From: Fagopyrum homotropicum
Lineage: Eukaryota; Streptophyta; Magnoliopsida; Caryophyllales; Polygonaceae
Reading direction: 5' to 3'
DNA: 64,000 nt
NCBI GenBank assembly: GCA_033239125.1
Contig: BSWB01000003.1
Coordinates: forward strand, 136,561,820-136,625,819
Each line of letters begins with the position of its first letter. Position 1 is the first letter of the stretch. A program made the position numbers and the translations under genes. Of this stretch, positions 12,201-21,254 are shown piece after piece. Below the pieces are notes generated by a model that was given only the letters and a program-made list of their open reading frames with translations, ran no database searches and had not been told where the DNA came from.

Positions 12201-12609
12201 TGTTGAGGGAGCTTTTGGAGATTTTCCGGATCAGCCGGCGGATTTCCAAGAGCCGGCTAGGAGATTTACCTACAAGCAACGGCCTTCCGCTTCTTCCTCT
12301 TCCCGGCGTGCTAGCGTGAGTGAGCGCCCTACTTGGATGGAGGCACCGCCGACATGGAGGAGCGCTCCACCAGCTTGGATGGAAGCGCCACCGGAGTGGA
12401 TGCAGCAGCGACCAGCTTGGATGGACCAGCAACCGGAGTAGGTTACCGGACTTACACGGAGGATGGACAATCTTGAGACCTGCTTTGGTGAGCATGATGA
12501 TGAGCGCCGTGAAAACGCGAGGATTCTCCGCAACGTTTACCGGTAGCAGTTTGGGCGTCCATTCGACCCAAACTTCTCTCCGTACCCACCACCACCTCCT
12601 ATGGAGTGA
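9219..12609 (+). pseudogene. Athila ORF1-type protein, split by a solo LTR
   Basis: The frame is open from about 9219 to the insertion at 10358 and resumes at 12161, ending at TGA 12607-12609. The N-terminal half resembles the Arabidopsis Athila ORF1 family (ATHILA domain): KVIAPRYIVLEEF, FRLMDHTYHLS, IGALFGF, ELFILYCMASG and PLGLQGLMTRG, each with a counterpart in the A2 ORF1 at 19049-20440. The C-terminal part after the insertion has repeated PxWMEAPP-like units, an in-frame TAG near 12544, and a proline run before the stop, as in A2. No ATG starts the frame: the first in-frame ATG is near 9504, inside the conserved domain, so the start is lost or spliced. Function is unknown; by position it takes the place of an envelope-like third ORF. 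Confidence 0.75.
10359..12160 (-). mobile_element. Athila-like solo LTR (B-related), TSD TAGAA
   Basis: About 1.8 kb with no coding sequence, flanked by TAGAA at 10354-10358 and 12161-12165. Removing it and one TAGAA restores the ORF1 frame exactly. The minus strand starts near TGACATGATTTATGAC and ends near TGTCATACA, and it aligns with the B LTRs. It holds four TTACCGGGTAAGTCTCA-like modules (10828, 10875, 10952, 11064) and CCACGG/CCGTGG clusters at about 11200-11260 and 11775-11845. The outermost base on each side (A and T) lies outside the usual TG...CA, so the boundary may be off by one. Confidence 0.85.
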
Positions 12610-13948
12610 GTTGATTTGCTTGGTTCGAGCTGCTCCACCGCCTTTGTGAGTTTTCTTAGTTCTTTTTCTTTTATCATACATTGAGGACAATGTGTATCTT
12701 AAGTATGGGGTGGGGTATGACTCTCGTTGATATAATAACTAGACATATTTTGCTTCTCTTTATCCATGAACACTGGCATCTTTATCTTCATTGTCACACG
12801 TTTTCTTATTTGCATTGCATTTTTAAGCTTTGAAAAACCCATAAAAATTTGAAAAAAAAATTGATTATTATTGTGCTTTTAGGATTAGAAATGACCTCAA
12901 TGATGAATCTACTTGCGAATTAAATTTTTGATGACATTTATGTACTTGAATTGAGTTGTGAATTGTGGAGAAATTGAATACATTGTTTGATCTTCTTGCA
13001 AGTTTCATAATGTGAAGGTTTTTGTCTAAATCATATTGAGGAATGAAGGTTGAAATCACATTATAAGTTCTTGCGCATCTTTATGAAATGATTAAGGCAC
13101 CTCATTTTTTCTCGCTTCTTTTTTGTTCATTTAGCCCCTCAATGAAAACTTTTGTCTCCTTTACCTATCCGGGAATTAGGAAGAGTGTGATTTTGGCATG
13201 TTTGATGTGGGAGGGCCATGAAAGAAAAATTTGTGCATTCAAAGTATAGAAAATAGGTTTGGGGAAGTCAATCATGATGATGAGTAACTCGGCACCATTC
13301 ACATAGCCGGGTGTTTGTGTCTTGCCAAAATCGGATTGAGCGATATTCCTAACGGATTATGGTATGTGCATCAAGGGTTTGAGGCATCTCGAAATTGAGA
13401 AACGCCAATCTCCTAGGCTTCGATTTTTGTGCACCGCTGTCCATACTTTCAAAAGTAAAGTCAAAAAAGAATTTTGTGTTAAAGAGGGAGAGCAAAGCTC
13501 TCAAATGGTAGTTGATTCAAGTTTGCAAAAAGAAATAGAGTTTGTGTTGTTCCTTTTTCCAGGATTTTCGTACCACATACCCTATATCCATCCTACCCAT
13601 TCACGTTTCTTAACCTTTGCTTGAAAGTCCTTGAGATCATGGGATTGTTATTTGCCTTAGTGATCTATATTAAATTTTTGCATGATTGATTTTGACATTA
13701 CTTTGGGTTATGATGTTTGTCTTGGAGTTTTTGCAATATATGATAAATTATTTTTCATGACATGATTCGTTTGTGTATATAGAAGTTTTCAAGGAAACAT
13801 GAAGCAGGATTTGAGAGCAATTCATTGAATAGAAGCACATTACCAAAAAGTTTTATTTTTCCTTGTTTTGCATTCATATTTCATACCTTTTGTTCTAGCT
13901 TTTGAAAACATTGCTTCAGGATAAGCAAGAGGCAAGTATGGGGTATTT
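12610..13948 (+). other. conserved noncoding region and polypurine tract of element C
   Basis: There is no credible gene. Near 12700 an AAGTATGGGGTGGGG tract follows GAGGACAATGTGT. A second AAGTATGGGGTATTT lies directly before the 3' LTR and is the expected plus-strand primer. Between them, about 13265-13400 is conserved with A2 (18100-18290) and B (53640-53830), including the words CGAGTTACT and CCGGGTGTTTGTGTCTTGCC or close variants. Confidence 0.7.
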
Positions 13949-15586
13949 TGATAGCATGAAATATGACGATATTTTAGGCACGAGTTTTGGTTGTTTTTCC
14001 CCTTCTTTTGTGTATATGGATATGAGTTTGAAGCATTTATGAGCACATTCACCTATTATGTTGGTATAGAGATCTACACAAGTTTTGTTGTGTTTTTAGG
14101 TGAATAAAGGCATGATTGGAGCATAAATGGAGTATGTAGGAGTATTTGATCATGCTAGGCATCAAAAGGATGCATTGGAATAGCTAAGAAAGGAGCATGA
14201 TTAGAAAGCTTTATGAAACAAAGGCTTTTACGAAGAATTTGGACATTCCACGACCAAACACAAAGGGACCACGGCCGTGGTTTTGGGAATTAAATTAATT
14301 ATGGCCGTGGGAAATCATGTCTAGAGCAAAGAAGTCATTCCACGGTGGTTCCACGGGCGTGGAAAGTTGCTCTTGACTGTGGTTCTTCTAACGGTTGCCA
14401 CATGTCATATTTTCCACGTCAGCAGCGGTTATGGGCTTTTGTAAACCCTACTTTCCTCCTATAAGAAGGCTGAAGAAGAGAGAAATCGCATCATCGGCTA
14501 TCCCCTGATATTTCGTAGCATTGCTAGAGAGAAGAAGATCATTGGGAAGATTTCATTGTGTGAAGGAAGATTTGGAGAAGTACGCACTTGGAGATCGCGT
14601 ATTCGGAAAAGATCTTAGGGTTTCATTTTAAGACGGATTGACATTCCGTTCTTCTTTGTTCTTTGAGATTTGTGAGAGATTCCTACTCTATTCTGCATAC
14701 ATTGAACGCAAGTTACAAATTTTTGTGTTTGATTAAGCATTGGTTTTGTGTTTGTTATTGAGATTTGAAGGTTCTACCTTTTCCCTCTTTTATATTTGAT
14801 TTTGGATTTCATTATGATGATTGTTGGCTAAAACCCTTAAGCGATTCTAAGGTGAAGGGTTGATAGTTGTGGCATAGATGATGATAGATTAAACCAAAAC
14901 AGATTGGACCCTGAGAGTTGCAAGAGACCTCGTCGTCGAGGCTTTCCACAGCCTGCTCTTGAGTTCCACGGCCGTGGTTCTTCAAGATCTGACCGTGGTT
15001 TTTCTGTCGTACGTTCTTTGTTTTTGCTTTGATCCAAAGTTAAAGATTTGCTTTAACCTAGCCTTGGCTTACCTTTTCTAGGTAGTAGTGAGACTCAACA
15101 TCCTCTACTTTGGTTTCAAGTGTCACAACCTTAACTGTTTTGGCTTATCTTTGATTCCCTTGGGTTTGGGTTTGGGTATTTGAGATTTTAAGCTTATCCT
15201 TTGATTCCCTTTATATTGCAGCCTCAACAACCTTTATACAAAGAGCCTTTGGATGAGACATTTGGGATTGGAACTTCACCATACAATACCCTACCTTAGA
15301 TATACCTTTGCAATCCTAACTCTGTCCTTATACCTTTAGATCATCTTGAATCGATTGCCACAATTGGATACCTGAATTTTAAGAATCGTTTTTTTCCCGA
15401 TTAATCTTTATAACAGCTTTTTTATTTGCCTGACAATTTGTGAACTGAATTTATCCCCCAAATCTCTGAGTTCGATACTCTGAAATTCTTGCTTTACTAC
15501 CCCGATCCGTACACTGCGTGTTCGCTTTGCTTAATTTCAGTTTTTATAAATTTAAGACTTTGACGCACACACTTTCGAGTGAAAAC
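13949..15586 (+). repeat. 3' LTR of element C
   Basis: Starts TGATAGCATGAAATATGACG right after the polypurine tract and ends near TTTCGAGTGAAAA, a decayed form of the GGAGCGAACA end. It carries CCACGGCCGTGG clusters at about 14255-14390 and 14880-15005, a TATA-like TATAAGAA at 14460-14467, and the GTACACTGCGTGTTCGC block shared by all Athila LTRs here. The fourfold TTACCGGGTAAGTCTCA module is not recognisable. Confidence 0.8.
14460..14467 (+). promoter_or_regulatory. TATA-like box of the element C LTR
   Basis: CCTATAAGAAGGC lies 75-200 bases downstream of the CCGTGG cluster, the same relation as in the other LTRs. Confidence 0.45.
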
Positions 15587-15824
15587 CTTCCCGTAAACGA
15601 GGTCTGGCCTGTCTACAGAGAACCTCTCAGACTCCATAGCAGGATGAAAGTGAAAGGTTATCACAGCCACACATACGGGGCAATAAATAAAACATAGGTC
15701 GGTAATGATCGACATCACATGCTATCATATCAAGCATATATCACGCACACCACTCATGCAAACACCCAATATAAGGATGATAGCTAAGTAAGTCTTACGG
15801 ACTTACCTCAACCTCGTACAATCA
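15587..15824 (-). repeat. chromovirus LTR remnant, left part
   Basis: Sequence such as AGAGAACCTCTCAGACTCC and GCTAAGTAAGTCTTACGG resembles the reverse complement of the chromovirus LTR near 43450-43650 and of the solo LTR at 28417-31203. It is the target into which A2 inserted and continues at 27683. Confidence 0.5.
15820..15824. repeat. target-site duplication AATCA of element A2
   Basis: AATCA lies directly outside the TGTTCGCTCC end. The second copy is at 27678-27682, outside GCTATCA. Confidence 0.9.
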
Positions 15825-17028
15825 TGTTCGCTCCAAACGGTGTGTGCAAGCTTTAAATTTATAACCCTAGACGTAAGCTTAAAACAAGGATGCGAACCCG
15901 CAGTGTACGGGTCAATCGTAGTAAAAGCAAGGAATTCCAGGGGTCGATCACAGGGACTTAGTGAAACAAAGTCCAGTTACGGTATGCTTTTGTAAATACT
16001 AACCACAAAGGCAATTAACACAATCAAAGATGAATAAGAAGCCAATAAAGCAAACATGCAATTCTAGGGATTAAAGCGTCTAGTTGTGGTTCCAACTCAA
16101 GATCTAAAGATTAGCGGACAAAGATGAGGTTTTTGCATGGGGAAGGTGTTACTAAAGTGGAATAGATTACCGGTTAAGTCTCACTACTCACTAATCCTAA
16201 ACCGTAACTCCTATTACCGGGTAAGTCTCAAGGAATCAAGATAAAGAGTTATATCCTCAAACTAACACACCATCTAAGGGAATAGAATCAACCTTTACCG
16301 GGTAAGTCTCAGGCTAACTCACAAAGATGGGATGAAAGCACACTCAAACCCCAATAAAGGATAAACCTTTATTACCTACACTTATGATCTTAGGTACACA
16401 AACTAAGGAATTACCGGGTAAGTCTCATCCTAAGCTTGCATTGAACCAGGAAAGGTGTAATAAGAATAGGATTTGGCAAACTCTAACACTTAACTCTCAG
16501 TTTCGGATCAGATAAGTCACCTTGGTCAGCCAAATTCCACCCCGGCCGAGATGTTCATCGACTGAGCGAGATGCTTGGGGTTAAGGTTAAAGACTCGAAC
16601 TTTCAGGGTCCTACTGGAATCTAAGATTATTCTATCATTGTTTTTCCCACAACCTTCAGCCAATCACCCTAGAATCACACAAGGAAATTAGCCACTCATC
16701 TTCATGAAAGTATTGATCAAATATATGGGAAGAAGGTGAATATTTGAACAAGAAGAATTTAATGAAAAGACTTCAATAACTGAATCAAATATCACAACAA
16801 AGCGTTCCTTGGATATAAATTCAACAAGCAAGACAACAAGGAAGAGAATCTAAGGTAATCTTACAGGAAAACCTTCCAAAAGCTATAAAAGCCACAATCT
16901 TCAATCTTCCTTCAACCTTCAAAAAGGTTCTTCAAATCTCCCAACTGGAGTATGGCTGCTGCGTGATTCCCAACTGAATGCGGATTTTTCGGTGTAAGCG
17001 GGATGTTGGATTTGTGGAAATCCAACCC

Positions 17029-17036
17029 TTTTTATA
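17029..17036 (-). promoter_or_regulatory. TATA box in the A2 3' LTR
   Basis: Minus strand TATAAAAA followed by GGGTTGG. The copy in the 5' LTR is at 27115-27122. Confidence 0.55.
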
Positions 17037-17214
17037 GGAAAATAACCCTCCAAAGATAAGATATCTTAGAAGAGATCTTTGCCCATAAATATAGGTAAAA
17101 TATATGATCTAGCATATCTTCTTCCTTCTAGGAGCCAAGCTTAAAAATATAAGATCACTTTCCAAATATAAAAGATCTCAGCCAAGAATAAAATATTCTC
17201 GCCGCGTCCTAGGT

Positions 17215-17290
17215 ATTCGCCTCGGTCGAGTCGGCTTCTCTGGATCACCTCGGTCGAGGTGAATCTGTGGTCAACCGAGGTGAGTCACAA
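17215..17290. repeat. CCTCGG-type motif cluster upstream of the LTR promoter (A2)
   Basis: CACCTCGGTCGAGGTG flanked by CGCCTCGGTCGAG and ACCGAGGTGAG within 75 bases. It lies about 190-260 bases upstream of the LTR TATA box. The same cluster is in the other LTR at 27300-27370 and in A1 at 5510-5575. Confidence 0.75.
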
Positions 17291-17590
17291 CTGAATGTGA
17301 AATCTCTCAAATCTGGTCCAAAGTGAGTCCTAAATCCATAGCTATGCTTCCTGGATGGTTCCTTATGTTCCTCAATGTAGCTCCAATGACTCCATAGCTC
17401 CTTTTGCTCCTTTTTGATGCAAAACGTGCCATTTTACCTACGATTACAACAAAACTAGGTGTAGACCTCGATTCCCGCAAAGGTAAATGAAATGGTAATA
17501 TAATCACATAATATACATACAAACATGTAGATTATGAAAGATAAAACGTCCAAACAAACCCCAAAATATAGATTATAATTCATGCTATCA

Positions 17591-17610
17591 AAATACCCCA
17601 TACTTAGCCC
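17591..17610 (-). other. polypurine tract of element A2
   Basis: The minus strand reads GGGCTAAGTATGGGGTATTT directly before the 3' LTR start TGATAGCATG, the expected place for plus-strand priming. Confidence 0.75.
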
Positions 17611-19048
17611 TTGCTTGTCCCCAAGCAAGTTCCGCATATAAGAGACAAGATAGAATGGATTAATAGTCAAGAAAATCAATGAAAAGTCTTTCAAAAATAT
17701 TTTTATGGTGTGCAACTATCATAGATCACTCTAAGAGAATACTTCATGGAATTTAAAATCAAAACATGTTCAAAACATTTTATAAATATAGGAAAGTTGT
17801 TCATCTTTGCATAAAATCATAGAATGCATAATAAGTCATAATTATCGAAATTAATCATGTATAATCCAGTTTAAACCACTAAGTCAATCAACAAGCTCAA
17901 GGTTTCAAGGGCTTTCCAAAAGAAAGGTCAAGAAACGTGTAGGGTAGGGATGTATGTAAGGTAATGTGGTGCTAGAATCCGGGAAAAGGATATACTTCAC
18001 TTTCACTTTGACTTTCAACATCTTCCACCAATAAGCTTTGCTTATTTCACACTTTTTTTTCTTTTACTTTACTTTTTGGGATGCATGGACAGAGGTGCAC
18101 AATAACCGAAGCCTAGGAAATCAGCAATCATCAATTTCTTGAGATGCCTCAAACCCTTGATGCACATACCATGACCCGTTAGGAATATCGCTCAATCCGA
18201 CTTTGGCAAGACACAAACACCCGGCTATGTGAATGGTGCCGAGTTACTCATCTTCATGATTGACTTCCCCAAACCTATTATTACTTTCTAACTCTTTCAC
18301 TTTCAGCCAACTTCTCAACTTTAACTTCACTTGCTTTCACCACTTCGCTTGCTTCCAAATTCCCGGATAATTAAAGGGAGGCAAAATGTATATGAGGGGC
18401 TAAGCATGATTAAGAAGAAGAAGAGAGAAGAACGAATTGCCTTGGTCTTTCCAAGAAGAAAGCGAGAGAACTCATAATGTGGTGTCAACCTTCAAATTCA
18501 ACATAATTTAGATAAAAACAAAGTATTAAACATGTCAATAATTTCAAACAAAGCATTTAGCAACTTAAACATATTATAAAACCCTTCAAACACATAAAGA
18601 ATTTAAAACGAGTCAGTAAGAAAGATCTTCACTGAGATCATATCTAGATAAGTAACACAAAAATCGTTTTCGAAAACTCTCAGTTAACCCACCTCGGTCG
18701 AGATGTTCGTAGGTCAACCGAGGTGAAACACCTCGTTCGGCTAGAACTCCCCCGGTCGAGGTCAAAAAATTTTTTTTTAAAACCAGTTTTTTTTCAGTTT
18801 CGACGTTTTTCTCAATCAAATAACCTGTAAGTATGCATGCAATCTCAGATAAACATATAAATGCAGAAGTGAAGCATAAATATAAATATCCGGTCAATAG
18901 TGTCATACATCAAAGTCAAATAATACATCAAATACCCCATACTTGGGACACACTGTCCCAGTGGGTCAAAATAAGTCTAAAGGATAAAAGTACTCACCGG
19001 ATAAATAGCTGAACTGCATAAAAAATAATAAAGAAAATCCTGCAGCTC
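17611..19048 (-). other. conserved noncoding region between ORF1 and 3' LTR (A2)
   Basis: No gene is supported. The segment 18100-18290 is clearly conserved with element C (13265-13400) and B (53640-53830). A second AAGTATGGGGTATTT tract lies at about 18930-18955, just after ORF1. A CCTCGG-type cluster is at 18685-18765. Confidence 0.7.
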
Positions 19049-20440
19049 TCAAGAATCCTGATCCGGTGGTGGTGGTGGTGGCACGTACGGATACTCGGTC
19101 GGGTCGAACGGATAACCCATAGTCTGCTGGAACTGTATCTCCATCATCCTGCGCTGATAGTGCTGCCCCTCTAACATCTGATGAGTCCAGCTGTCAATCT
19201 GTCGGTGCTGGGCAGCAAATCTCTCATGCATGTCCACAGTAAGGGCAGCATAAGAGTCTATCATCTGATCCGTCAGGTCATCGATCCGACGATGAGCCTC
19301 CGAATCTCTATGACGGCGTGTCCTACGCCTAGCAGGTCTAGCAGGTGCAGGCTCAGTATCCTCATCATCCAGATCTATAACTGGTGGTGCGCTCGTCCCT
19401 GCAGTATATGTCCCTGTATCCATCGGGACTCCACCCTCTCTCTCATCAACTGTCTCCTCATCATCAGCCTCCTCCTCCTCAGCTGGGGCAGCTGCTGCCT
19501 CTCTGTAATCCTCCATCAGTGGAGCCCAAGCGGTCTGCCAATAATGTGGGTCATAAACAGTGAATTGGGCCGACCACCTGATCCCCTGTGGCGTAGTCAG
19601 CTCCCACGGCATAGCCACGTAAGGAGTAGTCAGACCTCGGGGAACTAGAATCCGCCGAGTGATCATCTCCTGCAATCCAAGCGGCTTGGCAGCCACCACC
19701 ATTGTGCAAGCACTGAGATCCATGTCCTGATAGCTAGCTATGTGGGTGACAAGCCCTCCGCAGCAGATGTCTCCCTTCTCCTTGGCCTTGATCCTGTGCA
19801 GATCCTCTGTCAGCATCAAGCCAAAGTCCGGGATACCCCCAGTAACCATGCAGTATAAACTGAAAAGCTCTCCCTGTCGGATCTTCTGGGGCGTCTCACT
19901 AAAGATCCGGTGGGCTAACCTAAAGGCTAGGTGGAAGATGACCTTCTCCCTGGAATCTCCAGGGCGCCATCTATCTACGTGCTCAACAATATGGGCAATC
20001 TGCCACCAAAACTCCCTAGCTACTGATCGGGACGGGAAGTCAACAGCGGTGGGCTTCGGAAAGCCAAAAATATCTCTCCAGTACTCAAGTGGCACTAAGA
20101 AGTTCCGGTTCATCAACCGGTACTTCACAGACTGCTCTGTGGGAAGGTAGGTGAAGGAGCTAACGAACTCTAGGGTCGGCTCCAAATAGGCTGGGGCTCG
20201 GATCTCAGTAAACTGATCCAGCCCAACTGTAGAAATCATCCTCCTAAGGTCTCCGTCTACCTGGAGGCAATCAAAAGCAGACACGTTCAGGAAACGTGGT
20301 GCAATCACTGGACGGCCGGAAATACGCTCATAATCCACCCGGTGTCGCTCATAGATCACCGGGCGGTAAGGTCGGGAAGAAGAAGAAGAAGGGGAAGGTG
20401 AGGATCTATCCCTGAGGGCAAGGCGGCGGTCAGAACTCAT
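19049..20440 (-). CDS. Athila ORF1-type protein, intact 463 aa
   Basis: The frame is uninterrupted from an ATG at 20440. Residues ~1-30 are Ser/Arg/Pro-rich. The body (~40-300) resembles the Athila ORF1 family: PVIAPRFLNVSAFDCL, YRLMNRNFLVPLEYW, FGFPKP, GELFSLYCMVTGG, PLGLQEMITRRILVPRG. Next come an acidic stretch (~325-340, EEEEADDEETVDE), a basic run (ARPARRRTRRHRD) and a helical, Gln/His-rich part, ending in a proline run (PPPPPPDQDS). No signal peptide or membrane segment is evident, so a viral-type envelope is not supported by what I see. It follows its own TATA box and leader, suggesting separate transcription. The open frame in an element whose gag-pol carries stops is notable. Function is unknown; packaging, nuclear or regulatory roles would all be inference. 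Confidence 0.8.
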   Translation of the reverse strand: MSSDRRLALRDRSSPSPSSSSSRPYRPVIYERHRVDYERISGRPVIAPRFLNVSAFDCLQVDGDLRRMISTVGLDQFTEIRAPAYLEPTLEFVSSFTYLPTEQSVKYRLMNRNFLVPLEYWRDIFGFPKPTAVDFPSRSVAREFWWQIAHIVEHVDRWRPGDSREKVIFHLAFRLAHRIFSETPQKIRQGELFSLYCMVTGGIPDFGLMLTEDLHRIKAKEKGDICCGGLVTHIASYQDMDLSACTMVVAAKPLGLQEMITRRILVPRGLTTPYVAMPWELTTPQGIRWSAQFTVYDPHYWQTAWAPLMEDYREAAAAPAEEEEADDEETVDEREGGVPMDTGTYTAGTSAPPVIDLDDEDTEPAPARPARRRTRRHRDSEAHRRIDDLTDQMIDSYAALTVDMHERFAAQHRQIDSWTHQMLEGQHYQRRMMEIQFQQTMGYPFDPTEYPYVPPPPPPDQDS

Positions 20441-21254
20441 TTTCAGAAAATCAAACTGTCAGGTCACCTCGGTCGACTAACAACACTCAAGAATCACCTC
20501 GGCCGAGGCACAGCTCGACTGGACCGAGGCGGAAAACTGGATTCTAATTCCTTCTGAAAATTCAGTTCTTTTCCCCCAAAAATCACTACAATTGCTTCCT
20601 ATGGGGTACTTAAGCCTTTTCTCAACAAATGCAGGGGCAACCAAAGCCCAAAACGAAGCGAAACGGAGAGGTTAGGGTTTCGGTTCGTTTTACCTCGTTC
20701 GGGCCGAATCGGTTCGATTTTCTGCAGATCTGTACTTGCAACACGATCCTCTATCCTTCAATCGTAGTTTGGAGAAAGAAATCTTCGAAAACGAGCAAGA
20801 AACGAAGGAGGCGAGGTGAACTGTCGCCGCGGTCGAGGGGAAAGAGTAAAGTGAGGAGAGAGAAATCTTCCGCCTTTTATACCCTTTTCTGGACTGCTGT
20901 CACCTCGGTCGAGATGGTCTCGACTGGACCGAGGTGGTACGGACCGAGGTGGTTCTTCAGAAAACCCTAGTCGCCTCGGTTGCTCAAGAATCATCTCGGT
21001 CGAGGTGCTCTGATAGCAACCAAGATGCCTCAGTCAAACTCCGTCTTCTCAAATTCTCGAACTTCTGTCCTTCCAGTTATGCTCCTTCCTTAGATGTCTC
21101 CTGTTATCTGTCTAGAACGCCAAAACAAAACAAAGCAAAGCAAAAGCAAAAACTATCTAAGCTAGACTAGAAAACGGGAAAAGAAAGCAATACCTTGGGT
21201 TGCCTCCCAAGAAGCGCTTGGTTTAAGGTCGCTAGTTGGACAATAATGCGTCTC
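20441..21254 (-). promoter_or_regulatory. pol-ORF1 spacer with putative internal promoter (A2)
   Basis: Between the RNase H end and the ORF1 ATG. It contains the conserved CTTGGGAGGCAACCCAAGG block (about 21190-21215), dense CCTCGG-type clusters at 20895-21035, a TATA box at 20873-20881 and a further cluster at 20465-20535. No gene is seen. Open frames on the plus strand here have no coding signature. Confidence 0.6.
20873..20881 (-). promoter_or_regulatory. TATA box of a putative internal ORF1 promoter (A2)
   Basis: The minus strand reads GGGTATAAAAGGCGG, about 430 bases upstream of the ORF1 ATG and 15-160 bases downstream of a motif cluster. The layout is shared with element C. Confidence 0.55.

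Larger units (their letters stand above)
5830..15586 (+). mobile_element. Athila-like element C, plus strand, internally deleted and invaded
   Basis: Plus-strand order: LTR fragment (5830-6172), RT, RNase H and integrase remnants (6173-8448), spacer with a TATA box, ORF1 (9219-12609, interrupted by a solo LTR), conserved noncoding region, polypurine tract, 3' LTR (13949-15586). Primer site, gag, protease and the start of RT are absent, because the 5' LTR end joins RT directly. Its motif clusters are of the CCACGGCCGTGG type. The 5' LTR fragment resembles A-family LTRs more than its own 3' LTR, so it may come from another element. No TSD can be assigned. It is the only element in the window with traces of both integrase and ORF1. 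Confidence 0.8.
15825..17590 (-). repeat. 3' LTR of element A2
   Basis: On the plus strand it runs from TGTTCGCTCC to CATGCTATCA, that is TG...CA termini. TTACCGGGTAAGTCTCA-like modules start at 16167, 16214, 16295 and 16411. Motif clusters are at 16512-16575 and 17215-17290, and a TATA box at 17029-17036. Confidence 0.95.

Noticed and set aside
12160..12690. Minus-strand open frame opposite the ORF1 C-terminus
   Set aside because: It mirrors the repetitive ORF1 coding strand, which has homology to A2. The antisense product has no recognisable family.
19049..20440. ORF1 as a viral-type envelope glycoprotein
   Set aside because: No signal peptide, fusion-type or membrane-spanning segment is visible; only its position is envelope-like.
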